Shown: one piece after another, positions 52,524 to 60,985 of the stretch
Layout of the letters: every line of letters begins with the position of its first letter
Position numbering within the stretch: position 1 is the stretch's first letter
Made by a program: the position numbers and the translations under genes
Source: Sphingobacteriales bacterium
GTDB taxonomy: Bacteria > Bacteroidota > Bacteroidia > Chitinophagales > CAIOSU01
Direction: 5' to 3'
Assembly (NCBI GenBank): GCA_027483645.1
Contig: JAIXUD010000020.1
Span: 124,001-188,000, forward strand
DNA: 64,000 bases
Notes under the pieces: model-generated
What the model was told of the DNA's origin: nothing
Databases searched by the model: none
What the model saw: only the letters and a program-made list of their open reading frames with translations

Positions 52524-53840
52524 CTACCGCACCGTCACCTCTACCGTCACCATCTTGATGCTTTCAATCGGGGTGCCTTCAGGTTGTGGGGCCTCCCAAG
52601 CCGGCATTTTGTTTAGATGGTCTAGCATCAATTGGTCGTAAGGCATTCCCAATCCAGATACGATGGTGGCACGGGTGATTTTTCCTTTCTTATCAAAGCT
52701 TACTTCAAATACAATGATGCCCTTATAGCCTTTCGATTGCGTTTTTGGGTAAACCACTTTATCAAAATACTTCTGCAGCTCTACGCTACCGCCGGGGTAT
52801 TGCGCTTGATAAATGGATTGGTCGGCAGTACTTAAATCAAAAGCATTGTTACTATTGAAGTTGTTATTGCCCGTACCCTTGTTATAGATAGCCGGAGCGT
52901 CGGCGCTGCTGCCCATATGGCCAATTATGCCTTCGTTTAAGGTGTCCGAACGCTCTTCATTAGCTACTGTCGGGGCATTCGTAGATGGCTTTTGCTTGCT
53001 GGTGCTGGTAGTTGTTGGCGCGGGCGGTTGTAAGGCCACTACTTCATCGTTCTGTTCCTCATATGCAGGTTCGGGAGCACTCTTTTTATCATCAGCCACT
53101 ATCCCAGCTTCTTCCTTCTTTCGGTTTCTGTCCTTTTCCAAATCATCGCAGCAACCATTCGCATCGGTTACGGATACAGAGTAAGTGCCCGCAGCGAAAT
53201 TGGATTGCACCGTGTCACCCGTAATCGTTTTGGTATTGTCCCACATGTACGTATAAGGGCCTGTACCACCACTAGGGGTTACGGTTACCAGCCCACTATC
53301 GCCAGCACTTTCAGCAACTTCATTGGGCGATTGTAAAGGGGCCGACGGCTTTTGATTGCTTATTAGGCCTGAGCTATCCGCTTTTTCCATAGCAAGCTCT
53401 GGTGACTGGTCAGCAAACTTATTATTCACCATAAAAAAAGCAACTCCCAACACCAGCAGTACACTGGCCGCTGCGGCATACCTGTACCACCCGATTTGGC
53501 GTACTGGCTTCTCGGCTTTCAATATTATCGGGTCTGTAGCGGCGGTTTGGTTTATCAGTACTTCTCGGCCACTACTGGTTACTTTTTGCTTCAGTGCTTC
53601 TACCCGCTCCAATAGCTTAGCATCGGCTATGGCCAATGATGCCAGCGCCTGCTCCTTAGTGCCTAGCAATGCTATGCCCTCTGCCGCATCGCGGCACATC
53701 TCGCATTCATCCACATGTTGCTCCACCGCCTCTCGTGCACCGTTCTCCAACGGCCCGAAAACGTATAGCAACAGGGTTTCCTGCGTCAGGTCGCCGCTGC
53801 CGTCAAACAAAAAATCATATCTATCCCTCAGGTCGCTCAT
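52524..53840 (-). CDS. Anti-sigma factor fused to SprB-like repeat and TonB C-terminal domain
   Basis: 438 residues. Residues 1-90 form a cytoplasmic anti-sigma domain with the zinc motif His42-x3-Cys46-x2-Cys49. A transmembrane helix is at about 118-138. Outside the membrane an SprB-like repeat (183-230: 'GGTGPYTYMW', 'FAAGTYSVSVTDANGC') is followed by a charged and Pro/Thr/Ser-rich linker (235-300) and a TonB C-terminal domain (about 345-438, 'QYPGGSVELQKYF', 'KGYKGIIVFEVSFDKKGKIT'). Its start overlaps the sigma factor stop by 4 bp. It would hold the sigma factor and sense something in the periplasm. Confidence 0.82.
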   Translation of the reverse strand: MSDLRDRYDFLFDGSGDLTQETLLLYVFGPLENGAREAVEQHVDECEMCRDAAEGIALLGTKEQALASLAIADAKLLERVEALKQKVTSSGREVLINQTAATDPIILKAEKPVRQIGWYRYAAAASVLLVLGVAFFMVNNKFADQSPELAMEKADSSGLISNQKPSAPLQSPNEVAESAGDSGLVTVTPSGGTGPYTYMWDNTKTITGDTVQSNFAAGTYSVSVTDANGCCDDLEKDRNRKKEEAGIVADDKKSAPEPAYEEQNDEVVALQPPAPTTTSTSKQKPSTNAPTVANEERSDTLNEGIIGHMGSSADAPAIYNKGTGNNNFNSNNAFDLSTADQSIYQAQYPGGSVELQKYFDKVVYPKTQSKGYKGIIVFEVSFDKKGKITRATIVSGLGMPYDQLMLDHLNKMPAWEAPQPEGTPIESIKMVTVEVTVR

Positions 53841-54421
53841 TGCTTTTCAATCAAGTTCTTTAGGTTTCGCTTCCCATTCTGTATGTGGCTCTTTACTTGT
53901 AAGTCGGTCAATCCGGTTTGTTCGGTTATCTCTTTGTAGCTCTTGCCCTCCAAGTAAAACAGTACTATGCACAGCCGTTGCTCCTCGTTAAGTTTATCAA
54001 TACTGTTCTCCAGTTTTTGCAGGTACGTCTCCTTTTGGTCTTCTATATCAAGATGCGCTTCTTGCTCCGTTTCCATAACCGCATCCAAAAATTGCGTGTA
54101 CTCCTTCGTTCGGCCTTGCTGGGTTTGTGCTTTGCGAAGCAGTTGCAAGCAATGGTTTTTGGCCACGGTATATAGCCAAGGCTTAAATTGCTCCACTTCC
54201 CGTTCCAGCAAATCCTTGGCCAATTTTTCAAAGATATCTGCCACGGCATCTTGCGCGGCGGCTTGGTCCTTCAAATATTTAAGGCAAACACCCAGCGCCA
54301 AGTGCAGGTGCCTACGGTAAAGCTCGGCGAAATAGTCGGGCTCGCCCAAGGTACGGTACGCTTCCAGCAGGGCCTCGTCGGCCAGCTGCACATCTTTGGT
54401 ATGGCCCCCCACTTGGCTCAA
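53837..54421 (-). CDS. ECF-type RNA polymerase sigma factor
   Basis: 194 residues. Region 2 includes 'FAELYRRHLHLALGVCLKYLKDQAAAQDAVADIFEKL' and 'PWLYTVAKNHCLQLLR'. Region 4 has the helix-turn-helix 'QRLCIVLFYLEGKSYKEITEQTGLTDLQVKSHIQNGKRNLKNLI'. A small group IV sigma factor, translationally coupled to its membrane anti-sigma factor. It is divergent from the vWA gene 54583-56991, which is the most likely local target; the 161-bp intergenic region would contain both promoters. Confidence 0.93.
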   Translation of the reverse strand: MSQVGGHTKDVQLADEALLEAYRTLGEPDYFAELYRRHLHLALGVCLKYLKDQAAAQDAVADIFEKLAKDLLEREVEQFKPWLYTVAKNHCLQLLRKAQTQQGRTKEYTQFLDAVMETEQEAHLDIEDQKETYLQKLENSIDKLNEEQRLCIVLFYLEGKSYKEITEQTGLTDLQVKSHIQNGKRNLKNLIEKQ

Positions 54422-54582
54422 AACTACTTTATTCGGTTGTTTTTCAATGGTTTAAGGTAAAGACAAAAATTTAAGCCCTTTTAGTTTATGGAAAAATGCT
54501 GGTTGACGCATGGTGCTAATGTGTTTCAATCCCCCCAAATTACTAAAACCGTACCAATTCCTTCACCATCAAAAATAAGCTT

Positions 54583-56991
54583 ATGCAACCATTGTTCCAC
54601 CTAGCAAAACATACCGCTATAATAGTGCTGCTTTTGCTGCTATCCGCATTCAATAGTCAAGCCCAGCCTAACCCCGACGACAAAACTGGCTCGCCTTACT
54701 TTCAAGTGCAAGGCGAGGGTGTGGTAGATGGCCTGCCGCTGCTGCATACCGGCGTGGATGTAACTGTGAGCGGCGTAGTGGCCAATGTAACAGTCACCCA
54801 GGTATACAAAAACGAGGGCAAGGTGCCGCTAGAGGCTATTTACGTGTTTCCAGCATCTACCAGAGCAGCTATATATGGGCTAGAAATGGATGTGGCAGGT
54901 AAGAAAATTACCGCCATCATCAAAGAAAGTGGCGAAGCCCGAAAGGATTACGAAGCAGCCAAAAGCCAAGGCAAATCGGCCACCTTGCTGGAGCAGCATC
55001 GCCCGAATGTGTTTCAAATGAACGTGGCCAATATACTGCCCGGCGAGGCCATACATGTTACCCTGAAATATACTGAGCTATTAGTGCCTACTGATGGGGT
55101 GTACGAATTTGTATACCCTACGGTAGTTGGGCCACGCTACCACAACAGCCCGCCGCTTACTGCAAGCACCCAAATTATGATACCGCCCGGTTCTTGGGTG
55201 GAAAACCCATATTTGAGCGAAGGGGAAATGTCCAAATCCACCTTCGATATCAAAGCCAGTATAAACGCAGGTATGCCCATTGCATCGGCATCGGTGGGTA
55301 CGCACCAAGTTAATGTGTCGTACAAAGACAAATCGCAAGCGCTTATCAGCCTAAAGCCAGAGGAATGCAACGGCGGCAACCGCGACTATATATTGCAATA
55401 CCGCTTGAAAGGCGATAACATCAATACAGGCATTCTACTATATCCAGGCGCTACCGAAAACTTTTTTGTGGCGATGATACAACCACCCAAGCGGGTAACC
55501 CCCGACAAGCTGCCTGGCCGCGAGTACATTTTCGTGGTCGATATTTCTGGTTCAATGGACGGTTTCCCGATTGCGGCCTCGAAAGAATTGCTGAAGAAAC
55601 TGATTGGTAGCTTGAAACCTACTGACGTATTCAATGTAATCACTTTTGCGGGAGGTAGCTCATTAATGCATCCTCAATCGGTACTGGCGAATGCAGCCAA
55701 CATTAAAAACGCCATCAAAACCATCGAAGGTTACCAAGGCGGGGGCGGAACGGAGCTGTTGCCGGCGCTTAATACGGGTTTGAGTCTACCTGAATTCAAT
55801 GGCTATGCCCGCTCGTTTGTAATAGCCACCGATGGCTATATAACCGTAGAGAAGGAAACCTTCGACCTGATGCGGGCTAAACTGGGCGATGCCAACTTCT
55901 TCACCTTCGGCATTGGCAGTAGTGTAAACAGGTTGCTGCTGGAAGGCATGGCGCGCATAGGCAAGGGCGAAGTGTTTGTGATTACAGACCCTAACCAAGC
56001 GGGCTTCTATGCCGATAAATTCAAGAAGTATGTGGAGAACCCCGTGCTTACGGGCATTAGCATCAATTATGGCGGTTTGAATGCCTATGATGTGGAGCCG
56101 AGCGCCGTGCCCGATGTACTGGCTGATAGGCCGATTATGGTGATTGGTAAATATAAAGGCACCCCAACGGGCAAAATAGTGGTTACCGGCACTTCTGGGA
56201 GCGGGAAATTTACCACAGAGCTTGATTTGGCCACGGCTTCCATCTCTAAAGAGCATAGCGCCCTACCTTACCTGTGGGCTCGAACTCGAATACAGATGTT
56301 GGATGATTACAACACGCTAGGCTACTCTGCAGATAAGGAAGCCATTAAGAAAGAAGTAACCAACCTGGGCCTACAATATAACTTGATGACAGCCTACACC
56401 TCGTTTATTGCGGTGGATGAGCGTGTGCGCACCAATGGGCTACCTACTACCGTAACCCAGCCCTTGCCTTTGCCTAAGGGGGTAAATAATAATGCAGTGG
56501 GCGGAAATATTGCCGTTAGCCCCAGTACAGGTAGCGGTTCCTACACCTACCAATGGAATACTGCACCTGGTGAAGGCAGGAGCGAATTCACTCTTGCCAC
56601 AGGTGGTACTTATACCGTGACTGTGACCGATGCTAATGGAGCGGATGAGGAGGATTGCAAAGTGAGAGATAAAGACGTGAGCAAGCTGGAGATAGCCGAG
56701 CAGTTGCCCCAATACCCCGGCGGCGATGCGGCCCTACAGCAGTACTTAAAGGCCAACCTAAAATACCCTACCAAAGCCAAAGAAGCGGGCATAAGCGGTA
56801 CCGTATATGTGGAGTTTGAAGTAGGCAAAGATGGCACCCTAAACAACCCCAAAGTGATACGGGGCGTAAGCACCGAACTGGATGCAGCTGCACTGGAGGT
56901 AGTGAAGAAGATGGGCAAATTTAAACCCGGCACTACGGGTGGCAAGCAGGTAGCTTGCAAGATGGTGTTACCTATTTGTTTTAAACTATAA
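54583..56991 (+). CDS. VIT-vWA protein with SprB-like repeat and TonB C-terminal domain
   Basis: 802 residues with a signal peptide (ends NSQA before QPN). Domains in order: VIT (about 40-165; 'VANVTVTQVYKNEGKVPLEA' and 'ARKDYEAAKSQGKSATLLEQ'), vWA (about 315-480; MIDAS 'VVDISGSMDG', 'GGGGTEL' and 'IATDGY'), a helical C-terminal region, an SprB-like repeat (about 640-690, 'GSYTYQWNTAPG', 'GGTYTVTVTDANG') and a TonB C-terminal domain (about 705-802). The MIDAS suggests a metal-dependent binding function at the cell surface. The last two modules match those of the anti-sigma factor encoded divergently. Confidence 0.85.
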   Translation: MQPLFHLAKHTAIIVLLLLLSAFNSQAQPNPDDKTGSPYFQVQGEGVVDGLPLLHTGVDVTVSGVVANVTVTQVYKNEGKVPLEAIYVFPASTRAAIYGLEMDVAGKKITAIIKESGEARKDYEAAKSQGKSATLLEQHRPNVFQMNVANILPGEAIHVTLKYTELLVPTDGVYEFVYPTVVGPRYHNSPPLTASTQIMIPPGSWVENPYLSEGEMSKSTFDIKASINAGMPIASASVGTHQVNVSYKDKSQALISLKPEECNGGNRDYILQYRLKGDNINTGILLYPGATENFFVAMIQPPKRVTPDKLPGREYIFVVDISGSMDGFPIAASKELLKKLIGSLKPTDVFNVITFAGGSSLMHPQSVLANAANIKNAIKTIEGYQGGGGTELLPALNTGLSLPEFNGYARSFVIATDGYITVEKETFDLMRAKLGDANFFTFGIGSSVNRLLLEGMARIGKGEVFVITDPNQAGFYADKFKKYVENPVLTGISINYGGLNAYDVEPSAVPDVLADRPIMVIGKYKGTPTGKIVVTGTSGSGKFTTELDLATASISKEHSALPYLWARTRIQMLDDYNTLGYSADKEAIKKEVTNLGLQYNLMTAYTSFIAVDERVRTNGLPTTVTQPLPLPKGVNNNAVGGNIAVSPSTGSGSYTYQWNTAPGEGRSEFTLATGGTYTVTVTDANGADEEDCKVRDKDVSKLEIAEQLPQYPGGDAALQQYLKANLKYPTKAKEAGISGTVYVEFEVGKDGTLNNPKVIRGVSTELDAAALEVVKKMGKFKPGTTGGKQVACKMVLPICFKL

Positions 56992-57012
56992 GGCACCTTT
57001 GAAATGCATCAT

Positions 57013-57070
57013 GGGCCCGTCTCATTGCCAACTAAAAGGGTGTGGTAGTGGGGCGGGCTCTTTATTTTTC
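57013..57070 (+). terminator. Strong terminator after the VIT-vWA gene
   Basis: A 17-bp stem (GGGCCCGTCTCATTGCC pairing with GGTAGTGGGGCGGGCTC, allowing G-U) encloses a 14-nt loop and is followed by TTTATTTTTC. It isolates the vWA gene from the peroxiredoxin gene. Confidence 0.88.
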
Positions 57071-57132
57071 ATCAAGCCATAACAACTCGCGGTTTTTTAG
57101 CATATTTGTAAATATACCATCCGCTACCCTAT

Positions 57133-57864
57133 ATGATGAAGTATTTACTGCTGTTGCTGTTAGCATTCCTTTGCTCCTGCGCAACCGATACGGAGCCAAC
57201 CGAAAGTGCCACCTCTGCAACCGATACTACCGCAACCGCCACCCCTGCCGAAGACCCAGCCCTTGCCGCGCTGGGCGAAGAAGATAGAAATCGATTGCTA
57301 GAGTATGGCATCGATATTTACAAGGGGATACCGCAAGGCCTGAGGGTGGGCGAAACAGCCCCCATTTTCAAGGCTAACGACCATACTGGCAAGGAGCTCT
57401 TTTTGCCCGACTTATACAAAAAGCAACCCGTGGTTATGGTGTTCTACCGTGGGGTTTGGTGCCCGGCTTGCAACCAATATCTATCGGCCCTGCAAGACTC
57501 CTTAAAATACATAAAGAACGCTGGTGCCATGCTGGTTGCCATTTCACCGGAATCAGTAGAGAAGGTAAAAGAAACTGTGGACTCCACGGACGCTAGTTTT
57601 TCTGTAATATCCGATCCTAATGGGTATGTAATGAGCGCTTATGGGCTCAGTTTTCACGTTACCAAAGAGTATCAGCAAATGGTAAATGACAAACTGGGAG
57701 TTGACATTGCCACCAACAACATTACCGAAGATGCTAAGTTGCCAGTACCCGCCACCTATATCATTGGTACTGATGGTAAAATAAAGTACGTGTACTTCCA
57801 CCCCGACTATCACCAGCGTGCTACTGTTAAGGAGATTGTAGAAGAATTGAAAAAACTTAAGTGA
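57133..57864 (+). CDS. Peroxiredoxin-like (AhpC/TSA) lipoprotein
   Basis: 243 residues. Lipobox LLCSC with Cys16 or 17 as the anchor, then a Thr/Ala/Glu-rich linker to about residue 50. A thioredoxin-fold domain follows: 'VGETAPIFKANDHTGKELFL', 'VVMVFYRGVWCPACNQYLSAL' with the WCPAC redox pair, 'MLVAISPES' and 'VPATYIIGTDGKIKYVYFHPDY'. Related to AhpC/TSA proteins that reduce peroxides or exchange disulfides. The lipid anchor puts it in the periplasm. Independent promoter likely, as a strong terminator precedes. Confidence 0.87.
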   Translation: MMKYLLLLLLAFLCSCATDTEPTESATSATDTTATATPAEDPALAALGEEDRNRLLEYGIDIYKGIPQGLRVGETAPIFKANDHTGKELFLPDLYKKQPVVMVFYRGVWCPACNQYLSALQDSLKYIKNAGAMLVAISPESVEKVKETVDSTDASFSVISDPNGYVMSAYGLSFHVTKEYQQMVNDKLGVDIATNNITEDAKLPVPATYIIGTDGKIKYVYFHPDYHQRATVKEIVEELKKLK

Positions 57865-57951
57865 AAAACTTAATTGGGTTTAGAAATGTTCAATTGGCGA
57901 TTAATTTAAAGCTAATAACGTTTGGCTAACTACTTTACCAATCACTAACTT

Positions 57952-58185
57952 ATGACCGAGAACCCATTTAAACCACAACAAAACGCACGATTAAAAGCGT
58001 CGTTGCTAGTGGGTATGGTATTGCTGAGTATCGGCATCTTTCTCTTTTCGTACTTTCGTTGGGAGAGCGTCTTATTGTCTTTAGCTATCACTTTTAGCAG
58101 CGCGGTACTCTTCTTTGTGCTTTTGCGCAATGTAGTACTTGCACGAGTAAATACGCCAAGGGGACGACGAAGGAGCCACAAATAA
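57952..58185 (+). CDS. Small two-helix membrane protein
   Basis: 77 residues. It is cytoplasmic at the N-terminus (MTENPFKPQQNARLK), with two adjacent transmembrane helices (about 16-34 and 40-62) and a very basic tail (NTPRGRRRSHK). No family is recognised. It stands between the peroxiredoxin-like gene and a convergent repressor gene. Codon pattern is ordinary. Confidence 0.55.
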   Translation: MTENPFKPQQNARLKASLLVGMVLLSIGIFLFSYFRWESVLLSLAITFSSAVLFFVLLRNVVLARVNTPRGRRRSHK

Positions 58186-58225
58186 AAGAATGGGTGCAGC
58201 TAATCCGACAAAGCCACACCCATTC
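58182..58225 (-). terminator. Terminator of the XRE-S24 gene
   Basis: GAATGGGTG / CACCCATTC stem with a ~20-nt loop. On the minus strand it is followed by TTTTATTTGTGG. It ends the repressor transcript and overlaps the 3' end of the small membrane protein gene. Confidence 0.65.
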
Positions 58226-58345
58226 CAACTACATATCTCCCGATGAACACCCTGTAGCAAGTGTTCTGGAAAGTATAACGGAATAAGGTAACAGTGCGTT
58301 GCCTAAGCCACACCCGAAAGCAGCATTTTTGACAAAGTTTAACAA

Positions 58346-59356
58346 CTACCGCACATCCCTAAACGTTCGGCGGCTATAGAAACCTTTATAATACCACAGC
58401 TCATAAACGTCGTTAAGGTTTAGGGTATAATCATCGTACATGTCATTGAACGAATGCAGGCGTATGGTGGCCGTATTAGGGTCGTGCTCGGCAAGCTGCT
58501 TGCACACCACCCCATCTTTGGTAACCACTATAAACACCTCATGCAGGCGCAACTTATCGCGCCAGTGCGCCGGTGGTAAGAATTTAGCTTTAATAAAATC
58601 GCCCTCCAATAAATACGGGTACATGCTATCGCCCTTTAGCTCAAATACTCTATACGTACCTTCATCATCATTGTAAAAATCGTAATCGGGAAGGTTCTCG
58701 ATAAACTCCGGGTCGGCAAAACCTTTTTGGTAGCCCGCCTGTGCATATACCGGCACCGCCTTTATTATCTCATTGTTGGCCTTATCTACCACTATCGAAA
58801 GCACGCGTACATCATCGGCCGCTTTAATAAACATATCAGCGTCGTCATAAAATACATAGCCTAAGTTCGCCTTATACTTGCGGTACAAAGTATCATACAC
58901 CAGCTTGTTAGGATCCTTTATCCTGCCTCCTTGAAACTCATACAAGTAATTATGGTACAAGCCATTTTTCAAGCAAAAGTCCTCATAGTTTTCTATTTGC
59001 TCATCTTCCACAATCCTATCCACCACTTCCATTACCCTATCGGTGCGGCGCTTGGTAAATTTTGGGGTATACCCAGGTTCGGGCTCAGCCAATACGCCAT
59101 CAGCAGGTTTCGAAAGGAACATTTCGCCTACCCCATCTTCCAGCCAATCAGGATTTAGGTTATAAATTTCTTTTAACTTTTTAGTGTGCCAGTAAGCCAG
59201 TTCGGTTTTACTGTTCTCAACCATGGAGATGAGAGCCTGCTCCACTTTCAGTACATCAGCTAGGCTCTTTTGGTTCATCCTCAGCGTTTTACGAAATTCT
59301 TTGAGACGCTCCCCAAGCTTTTCTCTTGATTTAGAGGCATTTGTTTTCATATCCAT
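58346..59356 (-). CDS. XRE-type helix-turn-helix repressor with S24 (LexA/CI-like) domain
   Basis: 336 residues. N-terminal HTH ('LGERLKEFRKTLRMNQKSLADVLKVEQALISMVENSK', about 12-50), a middle region of unknown fold (about 100-215), then an S24 domain from ~220. The peptidase motif 'LKGDSMYPYLLEGDFIKA' contains the nucleophile Ser, and 'GVVCKQL' the Lys partner. It is longer than phage CI proteins. Such proteins repress a divergent operon until cleaved during DNA damage. It faces the small genes at 59453-60913 across a 96-bp gap. Met3 may be the real start. Confidence 0.85.
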   Translation of the reverse strand: MDMKTNASKSREKLGERLKEFRKTLRMNQKSLADVLKVEQALISMVENSKTELAYWHTKKLKEIYNLNPDWLEDGVGEMFLSKPADGVLAEPEPGYTPKFTKRRTDRVMEVVDRIVEDEQIENYEDFCLKNGLYHNYLYEFQGGRIKDPNKLVYDTLYRKYKANLGYVFYDDADMFIKAADDVRVLSIVVDKANNEIIKAVPVYAQAGYQKGFADPEFIENLPDYDFYNDDEGTYRVFELKGDSMYPYLLEGDFIKAKFLPPAHWRDKLRLHEVFIVVTKDGVVCKQLAEHDPNTATIRLHSFNDMYDDYTLNLNDVYELWYYKGFYSRRTFRDVR

Positions 59357-59452
59357 GTTTTCCCAAAATTTTTATCCACTTTTTGTTGGAAAAAATAAAA
59401 TCCTTTTATACTTTTGTATCAACACAACAATATTAACAAACTTTATCTCAAT
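59357..59452. promoter_or_regulatory. Divergent promoter/operator region
   Basis: Between the XRE-S24 gene and the small divergent gene. TACTTTTG (59409-59416) is a -7 box for the plus-strand gene with TTG about 20 bp upstream. TTTTCCCAA... and ...TTGGAAAA (about 59360-59393) form an imperfect inverted repeat that could be the repressor's operator. Very A+T-rich. Confidence 0.4.
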
Positions 59453-59719
59453 ATGCAAACAAATAAGCGAACAATTAGGCAAATGAGGGAGCAATTGAAA
59501 GCATTTTTCCCTGGGGAATATGCACTGGTAGTTGCTGAAAAGCTACGCCAGACAGGATTACAGATACCTCGAAGGCAGGTTTATAAATTTTTTAACAATT
59601 TGCCTGTTAGTAAACGCCAAGAGATATATACCGCCGCAATACAGGTTTTGCTTGAGGAGCGAGAGCGCAACGAACAGATTGAGGCAATACTCAAAGAATC
59701 ACCTATAACCATTATATAA
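59453..59719 (+). CDS. Small predicted DNA-binding protein
   Basis: 88 residues from the ATG at 59453; an in-frame ATG at 59414 lies in the promoter and is rejected. The sequence is basic and helical: 'TIRQMREQLKAFFPGEYALVVAEKLRQTGLQIPRRQVYKFFNNL' looks like a helix-turn-helix, in which 'IPRRQVYKFFN' would be the recognition helix. It is divergent from the XRE-S24 repressor, as cro is from cI. No named family is recognised. Confidence 0.55.
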   Translation: MQTNKRTIRQMREQLKAFFPGEYALVVAEKLRQTGLQIPRRQVYKFFNNLPVSKRQEIYTAAIQVLLEERERNEQIEAILKESPITII

Positions 59720-59740
59720 ACCAACCTAAAAAAGAGAGAG

Positions 59741-59956
59741 ATGGAACTGAGAGACAAGGCCAAAGAAATTTTAGGACACCTAATCCGCAACCGATTTGAC
59801 CGCTTAAACACCTGCGGCCTACTAACCACCGGCCCCGACCTGATAACAATAGCCCGCGAAGCAGGATTGGAAAAGCTAGCTACCGAAATGGAGCTAGACC
59901 TTCGCCAAGAGCTGCCGCCCCACATGTACAATAGTACCATGCGCAGCGCTGCTTAG
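59741..59956 (+). CDS. Small hypothetical protein
   Basis: 71 residues, mostly helical and charged ('LRDKAKEILGHLIRNRFDRLN', 'IAREAGLEKLATEMELDLRQ'). It starts 21 bp after the previous gene and probably shares its transcript. Unknown function. An inverted-repeat element follows 18 bp after its stop. Confidence 0.5.
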   Translation: MELRDKAKEILGHLIRNRFDRLNTCGLLTTGPDLITIAREAGLEKLATEMELDLRQELPPHMYNSTMRSAA

Positions 59957-59974
59957 AGTTTTACTTGTATTGTA

Positions 59975-60129
59975 TCCCTCACCTAGCCTCTCCCAGAGGG
60001 AGAGGAACTTATTCCTCCTTGCCTCCGGCAAGAAGTTTGAGCTAAAATAAATCATACCAAAATATTTTATAACGAGCCAAAGGCGAGGTGTCATAGTCCC
60101 TCTCCCTCTGGGAGAGGCTAGGTGAGGGA
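59975..60129. repeat. 155-bp inverted-repeat element, same family as 29133-29289
   Basis: Arms 59975-60009 and 60095-60129 match at 34 of 35 positions (TCCCTCACCTAGCCTCTCCC...). The interior shares CTCCTTGCC(T)CCGGCAAGAAGTTT and CGAGCCAAAGGCGAGG-type blocks with the reverse complement of the lptC element. It separates the small-gene pair from the next two small genes. Confidence 0.9.
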
Positions 60130-60185
60130 CACAACACACTAGTCACGAAAAACCGAAATCAAATTATGAAAGTGGCAGCTGCATA

Positions 60186-60590
60186 ATGGCTTATATCGTA
60201 CTGCTCCATATAACACTACCTCTTCCCAACCTTCCCCTCACCGCTGAACCCCGCGCTCGGCTAGATACTCCATTAATGTACCTCGAGACCATTATTGACA
60301 AAGAACCCGACCTGCAAATCATTTACCACTACGAAGAAGATGTAGGCGCTACTTTGCTGGAAACCACTTGGGCCGAGCTGGATAAGTTTTGCAATGCTAA
60401 CCACATCTATGAAATAAAGCTGGAACACTACGATGCCCAGCGGGCCGACATTTCGCAAACGTACCTGCCCACCGATATTAAGTCGTGGATTGACCACCTC
60501 GACAATAGCTACAAGGTGCAAATGCTCGACCAGTTTATACAATACTGCCAGCATTGCCGGCCGAGCCAGGCCATAGCCTTTTACCATTAA
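60186..60590 (+). CDS. Hypothetical protein
   Basis: 134 residues; the first ~30 are Pro/Leu-rich and unlike the rest, so the true start may be the Met at 60276. From there it is an acidic alpha/beta protein ('YLETIIDKEPDLQIIYHYEEDVGATLLETTWAELDKFCNA'... 'IKLEHYDAQRADISQTYLP'). No family is recognised. It lies downstream of the inverted-repeat element and before another small gene. Confidence 0.5.
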   Translation: MAYIVLLHITLPLPNLPLTAEPRARLDTPLMYLETIIDKEPDLQIIYHYEEDVGATLLETTWAELDKFCNANHIYEIKLEHYDAQRADISQTYLPTDIKSWIDHLDNSYKVQMLDQFIQYCQHCRPSQAIAFYH

Positions 60591-60622
60591 TACTACCCGC
60601 TTACAACCAAATACCCTCAGAT

Positions 60623-60913
60623 ATGAAGCCAGACCGAAATAATAAACTCGACCTTAGCGTAAACCCAATTACCGGTTTCCCCAACGACCACAAACTATAC
60701 CGATACCCAAAAACAGAGCAAGAACATGCTGAGTTGAAAGATATTGACGAGCAAGATGAAAGCAGGCCTGAAATTGATGAAAAGCGCATAGCTATGGTGC
60801 TAGAGCGCCTGCGCTGGAAAGGTGCCCGGAAGATAAGGGGGTATAAATTTAAAGGTACCATACCCGATCCCAAACATGCTACGGACTACCTACCTTGGCT
60901 GAAGGAGGATTAA
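60623..60913 (+). CDS. Small hypothetical protein
   Basis: 96 residues from the ATG at 60623; an earlier in-frame ATG at 60554 lies inside the preceding gene. A polar, charged protein with 'LDLSVNPITGFPNDHKLYRYPKTEQEHAELKDI' and a basic 'ERLRWKGARKIRGYKFKGTIPD'. No family recognised. It is 32 bp after the previous gene and ends at a convergent terminator. Confidence 0.5.
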   Translation: MKPDRNNKLDLSVNPITGFPNDHKLYRYPKTEQEHAELKDIDEQDESRPEIDEKRIAMVLERLRWKGARKIRGYKFKGTIPDPKHATDYLPWLKED

Positions 60914-60946
60914 AAACAAGAAGGCCGCCCAAATTGGACAGCCTTC
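60912..60946 (-). terminator. Terminator of the OmpA-family gene
   Basis: GAAGGC / GCCTTC stem with a ~15-nt loop. On the minus strand it is followed by TTGTTTTTAATCC, so it serves the 60986-63250 gene. The plus-strand side has only weak T content. Confidence 0.6.
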
Positions 60947-60985
60947 CTTATAACTAATTAACCAATCAACAAATTAACTGATCAA

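Noticed and set aside
53356-53991. 211-codon plus-strand frame opposite the anti-sigma and sigma genes
   Set aside because: Ser-rich antisense translation crossing the boundary of two genuine overlapping genes; no family-like sequence.
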